Under the pieces are notes generated by a model, which saw only the letters and a list, made by a program, of their open reading frames with translations, was not told the DNA's origin and made no database searches. A stretch of 64,000 nt of DNA, from positions 4,960,001 to 5,024,000 of the forward strand of contig NZ_CP109131.1 of assembly GCF_035917995.1 (NCBI RefSeq). The letters are read 5' to 3'. This document shows positions 52,264-61,980 of the stretch, piece after piece (the first letter of the stretch is position 1; every line of letters begins with the position of its first letter). The translations under genes and the position numbers were made by a program. The DNA is from Streptosporangium sp. NBC_01755 (GTDB taxonomy: Bacteria > Actinomycetota > Actinomycetes > Streptosporangiales > Streptosporangiaceae).

Positions 52264-53205
52264 TCAGGCTACGTGCGGTTTCCTGTGAAGCTCCATGCCA
52301 CGCCGGCCCGGATTGAAGCGGGCCGAGGTCGTCCGGGGGGTGATTTCGGTTGGGGACGCCCGCGCACTCCTGACAGGCTTGCTCTTGATCCAGGTGTTGA
52401 GCTTGCGCGCGGCGGCGAGGGACTTGGCGTCGCCGCTGGTCACCGCCAGGTCGCCGTCGGTGGCCGAGTCGCCGCCGTTGACACTCTGGCAGGCGGTGTT
52501 CTGCTCGGCGGCGAGCAGGCCGGGGGTGATCGACGAGGGGTGGGCCAGCACGTACTTCACCAGGCCGTCGAAGATCTTCTTCGCATCCGGGTCGGCCCCG
52601 GCCATCGTGGCGGTGATGACCATGCCGTAGCCCTGCGCCTCGGCCACGTACGGGTGGTCGGCGTCGGGGGAGATGATCTGATACCAGCCGTTGCCGCAGT
52701 TCTGCTTGACGAAGGCGGCCTTCCAGCGCTGGTAGTAGTCGATCACCTTCTGGTCGAGCGTGGCCTGGGCGCCGCTGGGACGCAGTATCCCGGCCGCGTA
52801 GGGGATCGCATGCGAGCCGAACGGCACGCCGGGGCCGCCGGGGGTGATCGTCGGGGTGGGACTCGGGGTGGTGCCGCCGGTGCTGCCGTAGACCTCCATC
52901 TCGTACAGCGAGTAGCCGTAGACGGTGCCGTGCGCGGTGCCGTACATCCGCACGTAGCGGCCGATGCCGGAGTCGTGGCCCTCGGCGGAGGCCCAGCGGG
53001 TGGTGGTGTTGCCGTCGAAGGCGGCCGAGGGGAGGAACGTGGCGTCCTCGTTGGAGGACGAGGTGGCCGGACGGCCCTGGGACAGCAGGGAGTCGGCGGC
53101 GAAGCCGGGTGGGGCCGCCAGCACGAACACCGATGCGATCAGTGCCGACGCCAGTGCCAGGACGAGGACGGTCGAGGGGCGTTGGAGACGCGGTCTCGCA
53201 TGCAC
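52264..53205 (-). pseudogene. Secreted F5/8-like plus GH8 (chitosanase/endoglucanase) protein, internally truncated
   Basis: GTG 53205 (GAGAGGG upstream) starts a 313-aa frame: signal peptide (1-38), discoidin-like segment (RPATSSSNEDATFLPSAAFD), Pro/Thr linker, then GH8 catalytic start with FGSHAIPYAAG, VAEAQGYGMVITATM (general-acid Glu in the VxExQGYGM motif) and SATDGDLAV (second catalytic Asp). Immediately after that motif the sequence jumps to TSGDAKSLAAARKLNTWIKS, which belongs to the far C-terminus, and then to unrelated residues. A family domain needs about 330 residues, so a central deletion near 52430 removed most of the (alpha/alpha)6 barrel. It is preceded by a strong palindrome at 53231-53253. 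Confidence 0.72.
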
Positions 53206-53230
53206 AGGGGGTGCCCTCTCTGCGATCACT

Positions 53231-53253
53231 TAGTTAGGAAAGATTCCTAACTA
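53231..53253. promoter_or_regulatory. 23-bp perfect palindrome, likely operator of the GH8 gene
   Basis: TAGTTAGGAA (53231-53240), AGA, TTCCTAACTA (53244-53253), lying 26 bp before the GH8 start codon. A 10-bp perfect inverted half-site in AT-rich DNA is unlike the surroundings. GTTAGGAA-type palindromes are familiar before actinomycete glycoside-hydrolase genes and would fit a repressor induced by oligosaccharides; the precise regulator is not identified. Confidence 0.75.
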
Positions 53254-53409
53254 GAAAAAGATGTCACCATCCATGACGCGTCATGGTCAAGGGGGCGGGG
53301 GTCCAAATTCCCGGTTACGTGCGATGCGGGGGAAATCAGGGACATGGACAGGGAGAACGAAGGCCGACATGGGGTGCCTTGAACACCTCCCGAATGATTG
53401 AATCCGGGC

Positions 53410-54933
53410 ATGTCGTTCGATGTGTTGATCAGGGATGGCTGGGTGCTCGACGGCACCGGGGCCCCGGCCTGCCGGGCCGACGTCGGCGTCACCGGTGACC
53501 GGATCGCCGCCGTGGGCCGCCTGGACGCCGCGGAGGCCACGACGGTGGTCGAGGCCGCCGGGCGCCACGTCATGCCCGGCCTCGTTGACTGCCATGTCCA
53601 CGGCGACGCCATCGTCCTCGACAAGGAGGTGCAGCTCGCCGCGCTCCGGCAGGGGGTGACCACCTTCGTCCTCGGCCAGGACGGGCTCTCCTTCGCCCCC
53701 TCCACCACCCAGGAGACCTTCGCCTACGCCACCCGCTACTTCGCGGCGGTCAACGGCGTCCACCCCTCGGCCGACGGGCCGATCGGCGTCGGGGAACTGC
53801 TCGACGGCTACGACAGGACGACCGCGCTGAACACCGCCTACCTGCTGCCGCACGGCACGATCCGGCACGACGTGATGGGCGCCGCCGGACGGGCCGCCTC
53901 CGCCGACGAGGTGGCCGCGATGCTGGCCCGCGTCGAGCGCGGCCTGTCGGAGGGGGCGGCCGGCCTCTCCACCGGGCTGGAGTACGCCCCGGGCCGCTAC
54001 GCCGACGCCGCCGAGATCGCCGCGCTCTGCGCGCCGCTCGGCCGCCTGCCGTACGTGACGCACATGCGCGGGTACGGGGCGGCGGCCCCGGCGGGAATGG
54101 CCGAGGTGACCGACATCGCCCGTCGCTCGGGCGCCGCGGTGCACGTCTCGCACTACCACGGCCCGGCCACGACCCTCCTGCCGCTGGTCGACGAGGCTCG
54201 GCTCCGAGGGCTGGACATCACCTTCGACACCTACCCCTACCTGCGGGGCAGCACGATCCTGGCGATGGTCGCGCTGCCGGCCTGGGTCCCGGACGCCGAC
54301 GCCGACCGGGCGCTGGAGGTGCTGGAGTCCGAGCGGATCGAGTGGGACGAGATGCTCTGGCCGAGGATCACCTTCTCCCACGTACCTGGCGCCGAGTGGG
54401 CCGAGGGGCTGACGCTGCCCGAGGCCGCCGCCGAGGCGGGGCTGGAGCCGGGAGAGTTCTGCCGCCGGATCCTGATCGACACCCGGCTGGAGGCCGGATG
54501 CATGGTGGCCCGCCCTGACGAGGGCCCCGAGGGGGAGGCGTCGGTCCGCGCGATCCTGCGTCACCCGGCGCACACCGGCGGCTCCGACGGCATCTACGTG
54601 GGCGGCCACCCCCACCCCCGCGGCTACGGGGCATTCGCCAGGATGCTCGGCCACCACGTCCGCGAGACCGGAGACTGGACCCTGGAGCAGGCGGCGGTCC
54701 ACCTCTCCTCGCACCCGGCCCGCCGCTTCGGCCTCGAAGGGCGCGGCCTCGTCCGTCCAGGGCAGGTCGCCGATCTGGTCGTCCTCGACGCGGGAGCGGT
54801 CGCCGACCTGGCCACCTACGCCGCCCCGCGGACCCCGGCCACCGGGATCGGCGACGTCCTCGTCTCCGGGGTTCCGGCCCTCGCCGGGGGGCAGCTCACC
54901 GGCGCCACCCCCGGCAGGGCGCTGCGGCCCTGA
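53410..54933 (+). CDS. N-acyl-D-amino-acid deacylase (amidohydrolase superfamily)
   Basis: 507 aa from ATG 53410. Metal-binding and active-site landmarks of D-aminoacylases: VMPGLVDCHVHGD, YVTHMRGYG, HVSHYHG, and the catalytic Asp region in TGGSDGIYVGGHPHPR; C-terminal VRPGQVADLVVLD is the usual amidohydrolase beta domain. It hydrolyses N-acyl-D-amino acids to D-amino acid plus acid in the cytosol. The following genes (D-serine-dehydratase-like fragment, RidA, exporter) make a D-amino-acid breakdown locus. No fusion or frame damage is visible. Confidence 0.92.
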   Translation: MSFDVLIRDGWVLDGTGAPACRADVGVTGDRIAAVGRLDAAEATTVVEAAGRHVMPGLVDCHVHGDAIVLDKEVQLAALRQGVTTFVLGQDGLSFAPSTTQETFAYATRYFAAVNGVHPSADGPIGVGELLDGYDRTTALNTAYLLPHGTIRHDVMGAAGRAASADEVAAMLARVERGLSEGAAGLSTGLEYAPGRYADAAEIAALCAPLGRLPYVTHMRGYGAAAPAGMAEVTDIARRSGAAVHVSHYHGPATTLLPLVDEARLRGLDITFDTYPYLRGSTILAMVALPAWVPDADADRALEVLESERIEWDEMLWPRITFSHVPGAEWAEGLTLPEAAAEAGLEPGEFCRRILIDTRLEAGCMVARPDEGPEGEASVRAILRHPAHTGGSDGIYVGGHPHPRGYGAFARMLGHHVRETGDWTLEQAAVHLSSHPARRFGLEGRGLVRPGQVADLVVLDAGAVADLATYAAPRTPATGIGDVLVSGVPALAGGQLTGATPGRALRP

Positions 54934-55256
54934 GAGCGCGGTTCTGAACGGCATGTGGTGAGGCGCCGCAGCCTTGGGAGGAGAGTGCGGCCCCGAGAAT
55001 GTGGTTCTGAACGGCGCGTGGTGAGGGCGCCGCAGTCTTGAGAGCGCGCAACGCGGCTCGGCAGGGGTGGCGTCTTCGAGGTCACGGCACCGGAGAGGGC
55101 GCCGTGAGGATAGGGTCCTCAGGGTGACCAACGGGGCGCGATCTCCCATGCCCGGATTCAACGGCCGATGGTCCGGTAAATCCGCAAAGGTGACCACAGG
55201 GAGGGTCGGAACGTGAAGGGGATCGTGGATCCCGAGAGGGCGCTGGGGGCCTCGCT
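54934..55256. other. Gene-free gap with duplicated segments (323 bp)
   Basis: Two copies of a roughly 40-bp segment containing GGTTCTGAACGGC and GCGCCGCAG (54939-54979 and 55000-55041) lie here. No gene is supported; the DNA corresponding to the missing N-terminal half of the D-serine dehydratase-like protein is absent, so this is probably the site of its loss. Confidence 0.6.
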
Positions 55257-55937
55257 GTCCTGGCGGAACTGGGCCATGAGGGCGGCCGGGGCGGCAGCCG
55301 TACCCTCGCCGAGCTGCTGGAGGTCGCCTCGGCGGCGCAGCGGGCCGAGGGCGTGGAGCTGGCCGGCGTCGCCGGGTACGAGGGGTCGCTGGGATCCACC
55401 GGCGAGGTGCGGGCCTACCTGCACCGGCTGCTGGAGGCACTGGAACACCTGCGGGTGCGCGATCCGATCCTGTCCGTGGGCGGCAGCCAGTGGTTCGACG
55501 TGATCGGCCGCGAGCTCGCCACCTGCCGGGCCAGGGTCATGCTGCGCAGCGGTGCCTACATCTCCCACGACGACGGCTACTATCGCGAGCGCACCCCGTA
55601 CACCCGGATGGACGGGGAGTTGCGCGCCGCGCTGGAGATCTGGGCACACGTGCTGAGCGTTCCCGAGCCCGGCCTGGCCGTGGTCGGGTTCGGCAAGCGC
55701 GACGCCCCCTTCGATGAGGGGCTGCCGATCCCGCGCGGAGCCGTCGCGGACGCGACGGTGCTCAAGGTCCAGGACCAGCACACGGTCCTGAGGCCTGCGC
55801 CGGGCTCGCCGGTGCGGCCGGGAGACCTGGTGTCGTTCGGCATCTCCCACCCGTGCACCGCCTTCGACAAGTGGCGGGTCATACCGGTGGTCGACGAGGA
55901 GTACGTCGTCGTCGACCTGATAAACACCTTTTTCTGA
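55257..55937 (+). pseudogene. D-serine dehydratase-like / amino-acid deaminase, N-terminally truncated
   Basis: The reading frame from about 55257 gives LAELGHEGGRGGSRTLAELL, VAGYEGSLGSTGEVR, VMLRSGAYISHDDGYYRE and the metal-site C-terminus VSFGISHPCTAFDKWRVIPV (His-x-Cys zinc ligands), all family features of fold-III PLP D-serine dehydratase (alr-like). The first 180 residues, including the PLP lysine, are missing; no start with a ribosome site is found before GTG 55353. The C-terminal half alone cannot catalyse. The stop lies 31 bp before ridA. Confidence 0.8.
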
Positions 55938-55968
55938 TCCCCTGTTTCCCCTTTTGAGGAGTGACGAG

Positions 55969-56355
55969 ATGAGCGGCAAGCAGGAGCTGCGTACCGACGA
56001 GGGCGCGGCGCCCGTGGGGGCGTACTCGCAGGGCCTCGTGGTCGGCGATTTCGTCTACACCTCGGGGATGGGGCCGCTGAGCCCCGAGACCGGCGAGGTC
56101 GTCGGGACCGACGTGGCCGAGCAGACGCATCAGGTGATGCGCAACCTCGCCGCCGTCCTCGCGGCGCACGGCCTCGGCTTCGACGACGTGGTGAAGTCGA
56201 CGGTGCACCTGCAGCACCTCAAGCGTGACTTCGCCGCCTACAACGAGGCGTACAAGTCCTACTTCACCCGCCCCTATCCCGTCCGCACGACCGTCGGCTC
56301 CGACCTGATGGACATCCTTGTCGAGATCGACTTCGTGGCCTACAGGCCGCGTTAG
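55969..56355 (+). CDS. ridA: RidA-family enamine/imine deaminase
   Basis: 128 aa from ATG 55969 behind GAGGAG. YjgF/YER057c signatures: VGAYSQGLVVGDFVYTSGMG and DDVVKSTVHLQHL, with the catalytic Arg of RPYPVRTTVGSDLM. RidA hydrolyses 2-aminoacrylate, the reactive enamine released by PLP serine/threonine dehydratases, so pairing with a D-serine-dehydratase-like gene is functional and expected. The gene remains intact although its partner is broken. Confidence 0.92.
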   Translation: MSGKQELRTDEGAAPVGAYSQGLVVGDFVYTSGMGPLSPETGEVVGTDVAEQTHQVMRNLAAVLAAHGLGFDDVVKSTVHLQHLKRDFAAYNEAYKSYFTRPYPVRTTVGSDLMDILVEIDFVAYRPR

Positions 56356-56386
56356 AGTCTGACCGACTTCGTGGGAGGGCGGCGGC

Positions 56387-57598
56387 TTGGACAGCTCGCT
56401 ATACGTCTACGTCGAGGACGTACGCGGGGAGGGCATGGAGGCGGTCCTTGACCGGATCACCGGATACGGCCTGACGGGGGTGACCGTGGCCGCGGCATAC
56501 CGCCGCGCCCGCGACGTCACCCCGCACGGCCGCTCCCGGGTGACGCTCCGCAGCGACGGCGCGCACTTCATGCCGCCCGCCGACCTTTTCGGCGGGCTGC
56601 GGCTGGTCCCGCCCGTCCAGGAGGGGGCCGAGGACGAGCCACTGGCCGCGCTCCGCCTGGCCACCGCCGAGCGGGGGCTCGCGCTGCACGGCTGGACCGT
56701 CTTCCTGCAGAACACCACGCTCGGCCTGGCCAACCCGGATGTGACGGTACGCAACTGCTTCGGTGACCGGAGCTCGCCCGTGGACCTGTGCCCCTCCCAC
56801 CCCGACGTGCGCCTGTACGCGGTAGCGCTGGGCAGGGCGGTGGCCAGGCAGGGAGTCGACAGCGTGGTGGCCGAGGCGCTGCACTTCTCGACGTTCGGCC
56901 ACGGCTACCACCACGAGCGCAGCTTCGTCCCGCTCGGGCCGATGGACGCGTTCCTGCTCGGCCTGTGCTTCTGCGACTTCTGCATGCGCCGAGCCACCGA
57001 CCTGGGGGTCAACGCCGAGGTGGCGCGCGAGGAGTGCACCAGGATCGTGGACGCCGTCCTCGACGGAGATCCGCCCGCCCAGGGCGAGGTGACCCGCGCG
57101 GCCCTGACCGCGTACGCGGGCCCGGAGGTGGTCGCCTACGCGCGGGCCCGCTCCGAGGTGGTGACCTCGCTGGTCTCCGACGTCTCCGGCGCCGTCGCGG
57201 CCGAGGGGGCGCGCCTGGTCTTCCTGGACGCCACAGGCTCCGTCAAGGGCTACACCGACGGCCTGCCCTCGCCGGGGCTCGCCGCGCACGACTCCTGGCA
57301 GCTCGGCGTCGACCTGGTCGCCCTAGGCGACCTGGTGCCCTCGCTCGGCGTGCTCGCCTACGCCCGCGACGCGGGCAGGGTGGCGGACGATGTGGTCGCC
57401 TACCGCCGCTCGACGGGCAAGGACAGGGAACTGCGGGTCGTTCTCCGTCCGGGCCTCCCCGACACCGACTCGGCCGACCGCCTCGCGGCCAAGGTCCGCG
57501 CCGTGCGGGCCTCGGGGGCCGACGCGGTCGACTTCTACGCGTACGGGCTCATGCCCTACCCGATCCTGGAGCGCATCCGGGGCGCGCTCTCCGCCTGA
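56387..57598 (+). CDS. Uncharacterised TIM-barrel-like protein with CxxC motif
   Basis: 403 aa from the TTG at 56387, 32 bp after ridA. Repeated beta-alpha pattern from the first residues (SLYVYVEDVRGEGMEAVLDR, GLTGVTVAAAYRRARDVTP) suggests a (beta/alpha)8 barrel; LALHGWTVFLQNTTLG, HFSTFGHGYHHERSF and CFCDFCMRRATDLG (a CxxC pair) are the conserved-looking spots. C-terminal YAYGLMPYPILERIRGALS is typical of a barrel's last strand and helix. I cannot assign a family with certainty; glycosidase-like or metal-dependent hydrolase barrels are candidates. Its steady position behind ridA and the deacylase suggests a role in D-amino-acid or acyl-amino-acid catabolism. Confidence 0.8.
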   Translation: MDSSLYVYVEDVRGEGMEAVLDRITGYGLTGVTVAAAYRRARDVTPHGRSRVTLRSDGAHFMPPADLFGGLRLVPPVQEGAEDEPLAALRLATAERGLALHGWTVFLQNTTLGLANPDVTVRNCFGDRSSPVDLCPSHPDVRLYAVALGRAVARQGVDSVVAEALHFSTFGHGYHHERSFVPLGPMDAFLLGLCFCDFCMRRATDLGVNAEVAREECTRIVDAVLDGDPPAQGEVTRAALTAYAGPEVVAYARARSEVVTSLVSDVSGAVAAEGARLVFLDATGSVKGYTDGLPSPGLAAHDSWQLGVDLVALGDLVPSLGVLAYARDAGRVADDVVAYRRSTGKDRELRVVLRPGLPDTDSADRLAAKVRAVRASGADAVDFYAYGLMPYPILERIRGALSA

Positions 57599-57703
57599 CC
57601 TCACCTGACCTCACCGGGCGAGGGCGCCGTCCAGGACGGCGCTCACGGCCCGGGCGGCGAAGTCGTCTGGCTCGCCTGGTGGGGGACCTGTGCGGCCAGC
57701 TGG

Positions 57704-57748
57704 GTTCGTACGTTCAGGCTTCGTACGTTCAGGCTTCGTACGTTCAGA
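57704..57748. repeat. Three tandem 15-bp repeats
   Basis: TTCGTACGTTCAGGC occurs at 57704, 57719 and 57734 (last unit ends AGA instead of GGC). The units contain CGTACG. The last overlaps the LysE stop codon. Period 15 would keep a frame, and the repeats extend the LysE 3' end region. Confidence 0.9.
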
Positions 57749-58364
57749 CGGAGCGGCCGGAGAGCGCGGTCGCGACGCCGAGGACGAGGTAGACGACCCC
57801 GCTGAAGTGGCCGAGCAAGGTCGACCTGATCCTCAGCCGGGTGCCGAGGGCGCCCGCGGCCATGGCGTAGATCAGGTCGGAGATCAGGCCCAGGACCAGC
57901 AGGGTCGTGCCCAGGATGGCGATCTGCAGCGGAACCGCACCCGCCTCCGGCTCCACGAACTGCGGCAGGAACGCCAGGAAGAAGAGGATGACCTTGGGGT
58001 TGAGCAGGTTGACGACCATGCCCTCAAGGAAGATCGCCCGCAGCGGCTGCGGGGCCGCCTCCTGCGCCGTGAGCTCCTGCCTGCTCGTCAGCGCCCGGAC
58101 GCCCAGATAGACCAGGTAGGCCACACCGGCCCACTTGATCACGTTGAACAGGGTCGCGGACTGTGCGATCACGTACGAGAGACCGGCCGCCGCCGCGGCG
58201 ATGTGCACCAGCGTGCCGACCTCCACGCCGAACGCGCTCGCGACACCGGCGGCGCGGCCCTGCGAGACGGCGCGGGTGATGATGTAGATGTGGTTCGGGC
58301 CTGGCACCAGGACCAGTGCCAGCGACGCGACCGAGAAGATCAGTAATGTGGACGGGGAGACCAT
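57744..58364 (-). CDS. LysE/RhtB-family amino-acid exporter (second copy)
   Basis: 206 aa from ATG 58364 with LysE signature (LVLVPGPNHIYIITRAVSQG) and VVNLLNPKVILFFLAFLPQF. About half identical to the copy at 5689-6333 by eye. It is convergent with the D-amino-acid genes and could export accumulated amino acids from that pathway. No LysR regulator is next to it. Confidence 0.9.
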   Translation of the reverse strand: MVSPSTLLIFSVASLALVLVPGPNHIYIITRAVSQGRAAGVASAFGVEVGTLVHIAAAAAGLSYVIAQSATLFNVIKWAGVAYLVYLGVRALTSRQELTAQEAAPQPLRAIFLEGMVVNLLNPKVILFFLAFLPQFVEPEAGAVPLQIAILGTTLLVLGLISDLIYAMAAGALGTRLRIRSTLLGHFSGVVYLVLGVATALSGRSV

Positions 58365-58626
58365 GCTCCGACCTTAGGGGCGTCCGTCTCCCCGTCGTCA
58401 GGGCCAATGGGCGGACGCCTCGGGGTACCAATCGGGCCCCGCGTCCGCCGGAACCGGCCCCGCCGACGCCTTGTGAAGCGTTCCGGCCAGGCGATCGATC
58501 CCGGCGCCGACGCGACGTCGGCCGCGGTGCGGAGCCGGCCGGAATCGGCTCCGCCGGTGCCTCACACGAGACGTCTCGGGTGATCGACCCCCGAGCCGGT
58601 GCGACGTCGATCGTCCATTCCCGTCG

Positions 58627-61425
58627 GTGCCTCGTGCGATACTCGCCGACGTGGGGTGGCAAAGCACGCAAAGCGTTCTTATCGGGCGATCGGCAGAGCT
58701 AAATCGCCTGACCGCCGTGCTCGACACCGCCGCCGCGGGGCAGGCGGGAGTCGCCCTCCTGGGAGGCGACGCGGGCATCGGCAAGACCCGGATGGTCACC
58801 GAGCTGGCAGAGCGGGCCGAGGCCGCTGGATTCGCCGTGCTCGTCGGGCAGTGCGCCGAACTCGGCGACGCCCTTCCGTACCTCCCGCTCGCCGACGCCC
58901 TGCGCTCCGTGCGCGGGGAACTGCGCGCGGAGCTCAACGCGCGACCGGTCCTCGGCAGGCTGCTGCCCGGCGGCACCGACCCGGGCAGGGAGAGCACGTC
59001 GGGCCTGACACAGCAGCAGCTCTTCGGCTCGATGCTCGGCTTCCTGTCCGCACGGCCCGTGCTGCTGGTCCTCGAAGACCTGCACTGGGCCGACCAGTCC
59101 ACCCGCGATCTGCTGGTCTTCCTCAGCCGGATGCTGCAGACCGAGCCGGTCTGCCTCGTCGGCACCTACCGCACCGACGACCTCCACCGCCGCCACCCGC
59201 TGCGCCGGGTCCTCGCCGAGCTCAAGCGGCTCCCCTCGGTGACGTCCGTGGAGCTGGATCCCCTCGACCGTCACGAGATGACCGACTATCTGGCCACGCT
59301 CGGCGGCACCGACGCCCGCGTGATGCGGGAGGTGGTCGACAGGGCCGAGGGCAACCCCTTCTACGCCCAGGAGCTGCTGGAGGCGGTCTCCGCCGGCTGC
59401 TCGATGCCCGACGGTCTGGCCGGCCTGCTGCTCTCCCGGGTGGAGCTGCTCTCCGACCCCGCGCAGGGGGTGCTCCGCGGCGCGGCCGTCGCGGGTCGCC
59501 GGGCCGACCACGATCTGCTCCAGCAGGCATCGGGCCTCGACGACCTGGCCTTCGATGGGGCCATGCGAGAGATCGTCTCGCGTGGCCTGCTCCGCCCCGA
59601 CGGGGAGTACGGCTACGCCTTCCGGCACGCGCTCCTGCAGGAGGTCGTCTACAACGACCTGCTGCCCGGCGAGCGGACCAGGACGCACGCCGAGTTCGCC
59701 CGCCTGCTGACCGCCCGAGGCGGTTCCGCGGCCGAGCTCGCCCACCACTACCTGGCGGGACACGATCTGCCCGGAGCGCTGGTGGCGTCGGTGGAGGCCG
59801 GGCGGAGGGCCGAGCGGCTGGGCGCCCCGGCCGAGGCGCACCGCCACTTCGACCGGGCGCTCGGGCTCTGGGACCGGGTCCCCGACGCCGAGCGACTGGC
59901 CGGGATCGACCACGTCGGCCTCGCCAGGCGCAGTGCCGACGCGGCGGCCGACAGCGGCGACAACCACCGGGCTGTCTCCCAGTTCCGGCGCCTGCCGCCC
60001 TCCGCCGAGGTCAACGAGCGTCTGGCGTACGTCCTCATCGACACGGACGACCTGGAGGGCGCGATCGTCGCCGCGCACGCGGCGGTCGAGGCGGCACCAG
60101 AGGGGCCGGTGCTCGCCCGCGCGCTCGCGACCTACGCACGCTCGCTCTACTGGAGCGAGCGGCACGACGAGGTCGAGGCGCTGGCGGGCCGAGCCCTGGA
60201 GGCGGCCCGCGCGAGCGGCGCCGCCGACGCGGAGACCAGCGCGCTGATCACCCTCGCGGCTCTCGCGGCCCTCGCCGGCGACATCCCCCGAGCCAAGGAA
60301 CTGCTCGCCTGCGCCACCGCGGAGAGTTCGGGCAACCTCGCCATCGACCTGCGGGCCATCTTCAACCATGCCCGGGTCCAGTACGAGAACGGAGACCTGG
60401 CCGAGGCCGCGGTCACCACCGACCGGGGGCTGCGGGTGGCGGGGGAGACCGGGCTCAACTGGAGCACCTTCGGCACCGACCTGCGCTTTCTGCGGCTCCT
60501 GGTTCACTACGTCGCGGGGGAGTGGGACCAGGCGGAGAAGGTCGCCGCCGGGTTCGGCGTCCGCGTCGGCACCCCGGCCGAGGCGCTCCTGTCGTCCTTC
60601 GCGCTCTTCGTCGAGGTGGCCAGGGGCCTGCCGGCCGTCGAGGAACGCCTGTCCTGGCTGGAGCCCTTCTGGCCCGACGAGGTCACGGTCACCTCCATGG
60701 GCCGCGGCCTGGCCGCCGAGCACGCACTGTGGCGCGGAGACCCCGAGAGCGCGCTCGAACACGCCCTCGCGGGACTCGACGCCCTTGTTCCCAACGATCC
60801 GGCCGTGATCCGGCTCAGCAGCACCGCCCTGTGGGCGCTGACCGACCTGGGACGCGCGGCCGAGGCCGACGCCTTCCTGGAACGGGCCAGGGTGCCCGCC
60901 GCCGTAGGCCCCGGTTCCGTCCGCCGGGGCCCGCTGGGGTCCGAGGGGCTGGCCTGGCTGGCCAGGGCCGAGGCCGAGTGGCACCGCGCGCACGGCCGGT
61001 TCGACGTCGCGGCGTGGCGCGCGGTGGTCGAGGCGTTTGATTTTGGATTCGTCTACGAGGTCGCGCGCTCGCGGTGGCGGCTGGCCGAGGCGCTGCTCGT
61101 CGCGGGCGAGCGCGCCGAGGCCCTGAAGGAATGGGAACTGGCCGTCGAGGCCGCCGAGTCACTGCGCGCCAGGCCGCTCGGCGCAGCCCTGGCCGAGCTG
61201 GGCCGCAGGGCGCGCTTCGTCTCCGCGTCGCCGACCCTGCTCACGGCTCGTGAGCAGGAGGTGCTCGCCCTGGTGGCCGAGGGGCTGTCCAACCGCGAGA
61301 TCGGTGAGCGGCTGTTCATCGCGCAGAAGACGGTGAGCGTGCACGTCTCCAACATTCTTTCCAAGCTGGGCGTCTCCTCCCGCACCCAGGCCGCCGCCGT
61401 GGCCCGCAGAGACGGCCTGCTCTGA
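58627..61425 (+). CDS. LAL-type (large ATP-binding) LuxR regulator
   Basis: 932 aa from GTG 58627 (GTG 58651 is an alternative). Residues 20-360 are the AAA/STAND domain: Walker [15 protein letters not shown] (about 45-55), Walker [15 protein letters not shown], then [11 protein letters not shown] and [12 protein letters not shown] long TPR-like helical region follows (about 370-850). The LuxR helix-turn-helix is at the C-terminus ([18 protein letters not shown], then [15 protein letters not shown]). LAL regulators activate sugar-utilisation or antibiotic clusters on binding inducer and ATP. Nearest possible targets are the adjacent LysE gene and the RidA locus, without firm evidence. Confidence 0.93.
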   Translation: MPRAILADVGWQSTQSVLIGRSAELNRLTAVLDTAAAGQAGVALLGGDAGIGKTRMVTELAERAEAAGFAVLVGQCAELGDALPYLPLADALRSVRGELRAELNARPVLGRLLPGGTDPGRESTSGLTQQQLFGSMLGFLSARPVLLVLEDLHWADQSTRDLLVFLSRMLQTEPVCLVGTYRTDDLHRRHPLRRVLAELKRLPSVTSVELDPLDRHEMTDYLATLGGTDARVMREVVDRAEGNPFYAQELLEAVSAGCSMPDGLAGLLLSRVELLSDPAQGVLRGAAVAGRRADHDLLQQASGLDDLAFDGAMREIVSRGLLRPDGEYGYAFRHALLQEVVYNDLLPGERTRTHAEFARLLTARGGSAAELAHHYLAGHDLPGALVASVEAGRRAERLGAPAEAHRHFDRALGLWDRVPDAERLAGIDHVGLARRSADAAADSGDNHRAVSQFRRLPPSAEVNERLAYVLIDTDDLEGAIVAAHAAVEAAPEGPVLARALATYARSLYWSERHDEVEALAGRALEAARASGAADAETSALITLAALAALAGDIPRAKELLACATAESSGNLAIDLRAIFNHARVQYENGDLAEAAVTTDRGLRVAGETGLNWSTFGTDLRFLRLLVHYVAGEWDQAEKVAAGFGVRVGTPAEALLSSFALFVEVARGLPAVEERLSWLEPFWPDEVTVTSMGRGLAAEHALWRGDPESALEHALAGLDALVPNDPAVIRLSSTALWALTDLGRAAEADAFLERARVPAAVGPGSVRRGPLGSEGLAWLARAEAEWHRAHGRFDVAAWRAVVEAFDFGFVYEVARSRWRLAEALLVAGERAEALKEWELAVEAAESLRARPLGAALAELGRRARFVSASPTLLTAREQEVLALVAEGLSNREIGERLFIAQKTVSVHVSNILSKLGVSSRTQAAAVARRDGLL

Positions 61426-61502
61426 CCACGGGCCGTCGAGACAGGGGCGGCGGGCATCTGGTCTGACCACGGGCGGGACCCGTGGCCGGTGCCCGATCCG
61501 CT

Positions 61503-61892
61503 CTAACCGCCGCGCGCGGTCAGGGCCAGATCGCGGACGACCTGGATCAGCTCGGCAGGGTCGAAGGGCTTCGTGAGGTAGGCGTCGACCCCGATCCCGA
61601 GGCCTCGCCGCTTGTCGTCCTCCTGCGCCCGCGCGGTGATCAGGACCACCTTGATGTGCCTGGTCCCCTTGTCGCCTCGCAGCCTGGTGGCGGTCATCCA
61701 ACCGTCCAGCCTGGGCATCATGACGTCCAGCGTGATGACGTCTGGCATCACGTCCAGCACCCGGTCCAGGCAGTCCTGCCCGTCGGAGGCCGTGTCGACC
61801 TGAAACCCCTCCAGGGTCAGGTTGACCGCGATGAGCTGCCGGATGACGTCGTCGTCATCCACTACCAACACCCTGCCCAGAACCTCTCCCAC
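61503..61892 (-). CDS. Single-domain response regulator (CheY-like)
   Basis: 129 aa from ATG 61892. Only a receiver domain: VLVVDDDDVIRQL, phospho-acceptor Asp in DVITLDVMMPRLDG (about 58), Lys in YLTKPFDPAEL (about 107). No output domain, so it acts through a partner protein. No histidine kinase is beside it; the nearest kinase, at 44962, has its own regulator. Confidence 0.92.
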   Translation of the reverse strand: MGEVLGRVLVVDDDDVIRQLIAVNLTLEGFQVDTASDGQDCLDRVLDVMPDVITLDVMMPRLDGWMTATRLRGDKGTRHIKVVLITARAQEDDKRRGLGIGVDAYLTKPFDPAELIQVVRDLALTARGG

Positions 61893-61953
61893 GGCGTGAG
61901 GCTAACCCCTCTTCCCCGCTCCCGCGCGGGTTTCCGCGGATGTGTACGCACAG

Positions 61954-61980
61954 CTGTCCACAGGCGACGGGTTTTCCACA
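61954..61980. promoter_or_regulatory. Pair of DnaA-box-like motifs
   Basis: CTGTCCACA (61954-61962) and TTTTCCACA (61972-61980), 18 bp apart, resemble actinomycete DnaA boxes (TTGTCCACA). They sit in the spacer between the receiver gene and the NlpC/P60 gene. Two weak boxes are not an origin; they may be chance or a DnaA-regulated promoter. Confidence 0.25.

Noticed and set aside
58699-60993. 764-aa minus-strand frame and a long plus-strand frame (58599-61040) over the LAL regulator
   Set aside because: Both are shadow frames of the LAL gene, whose Walker and LuxR motifs are clear.
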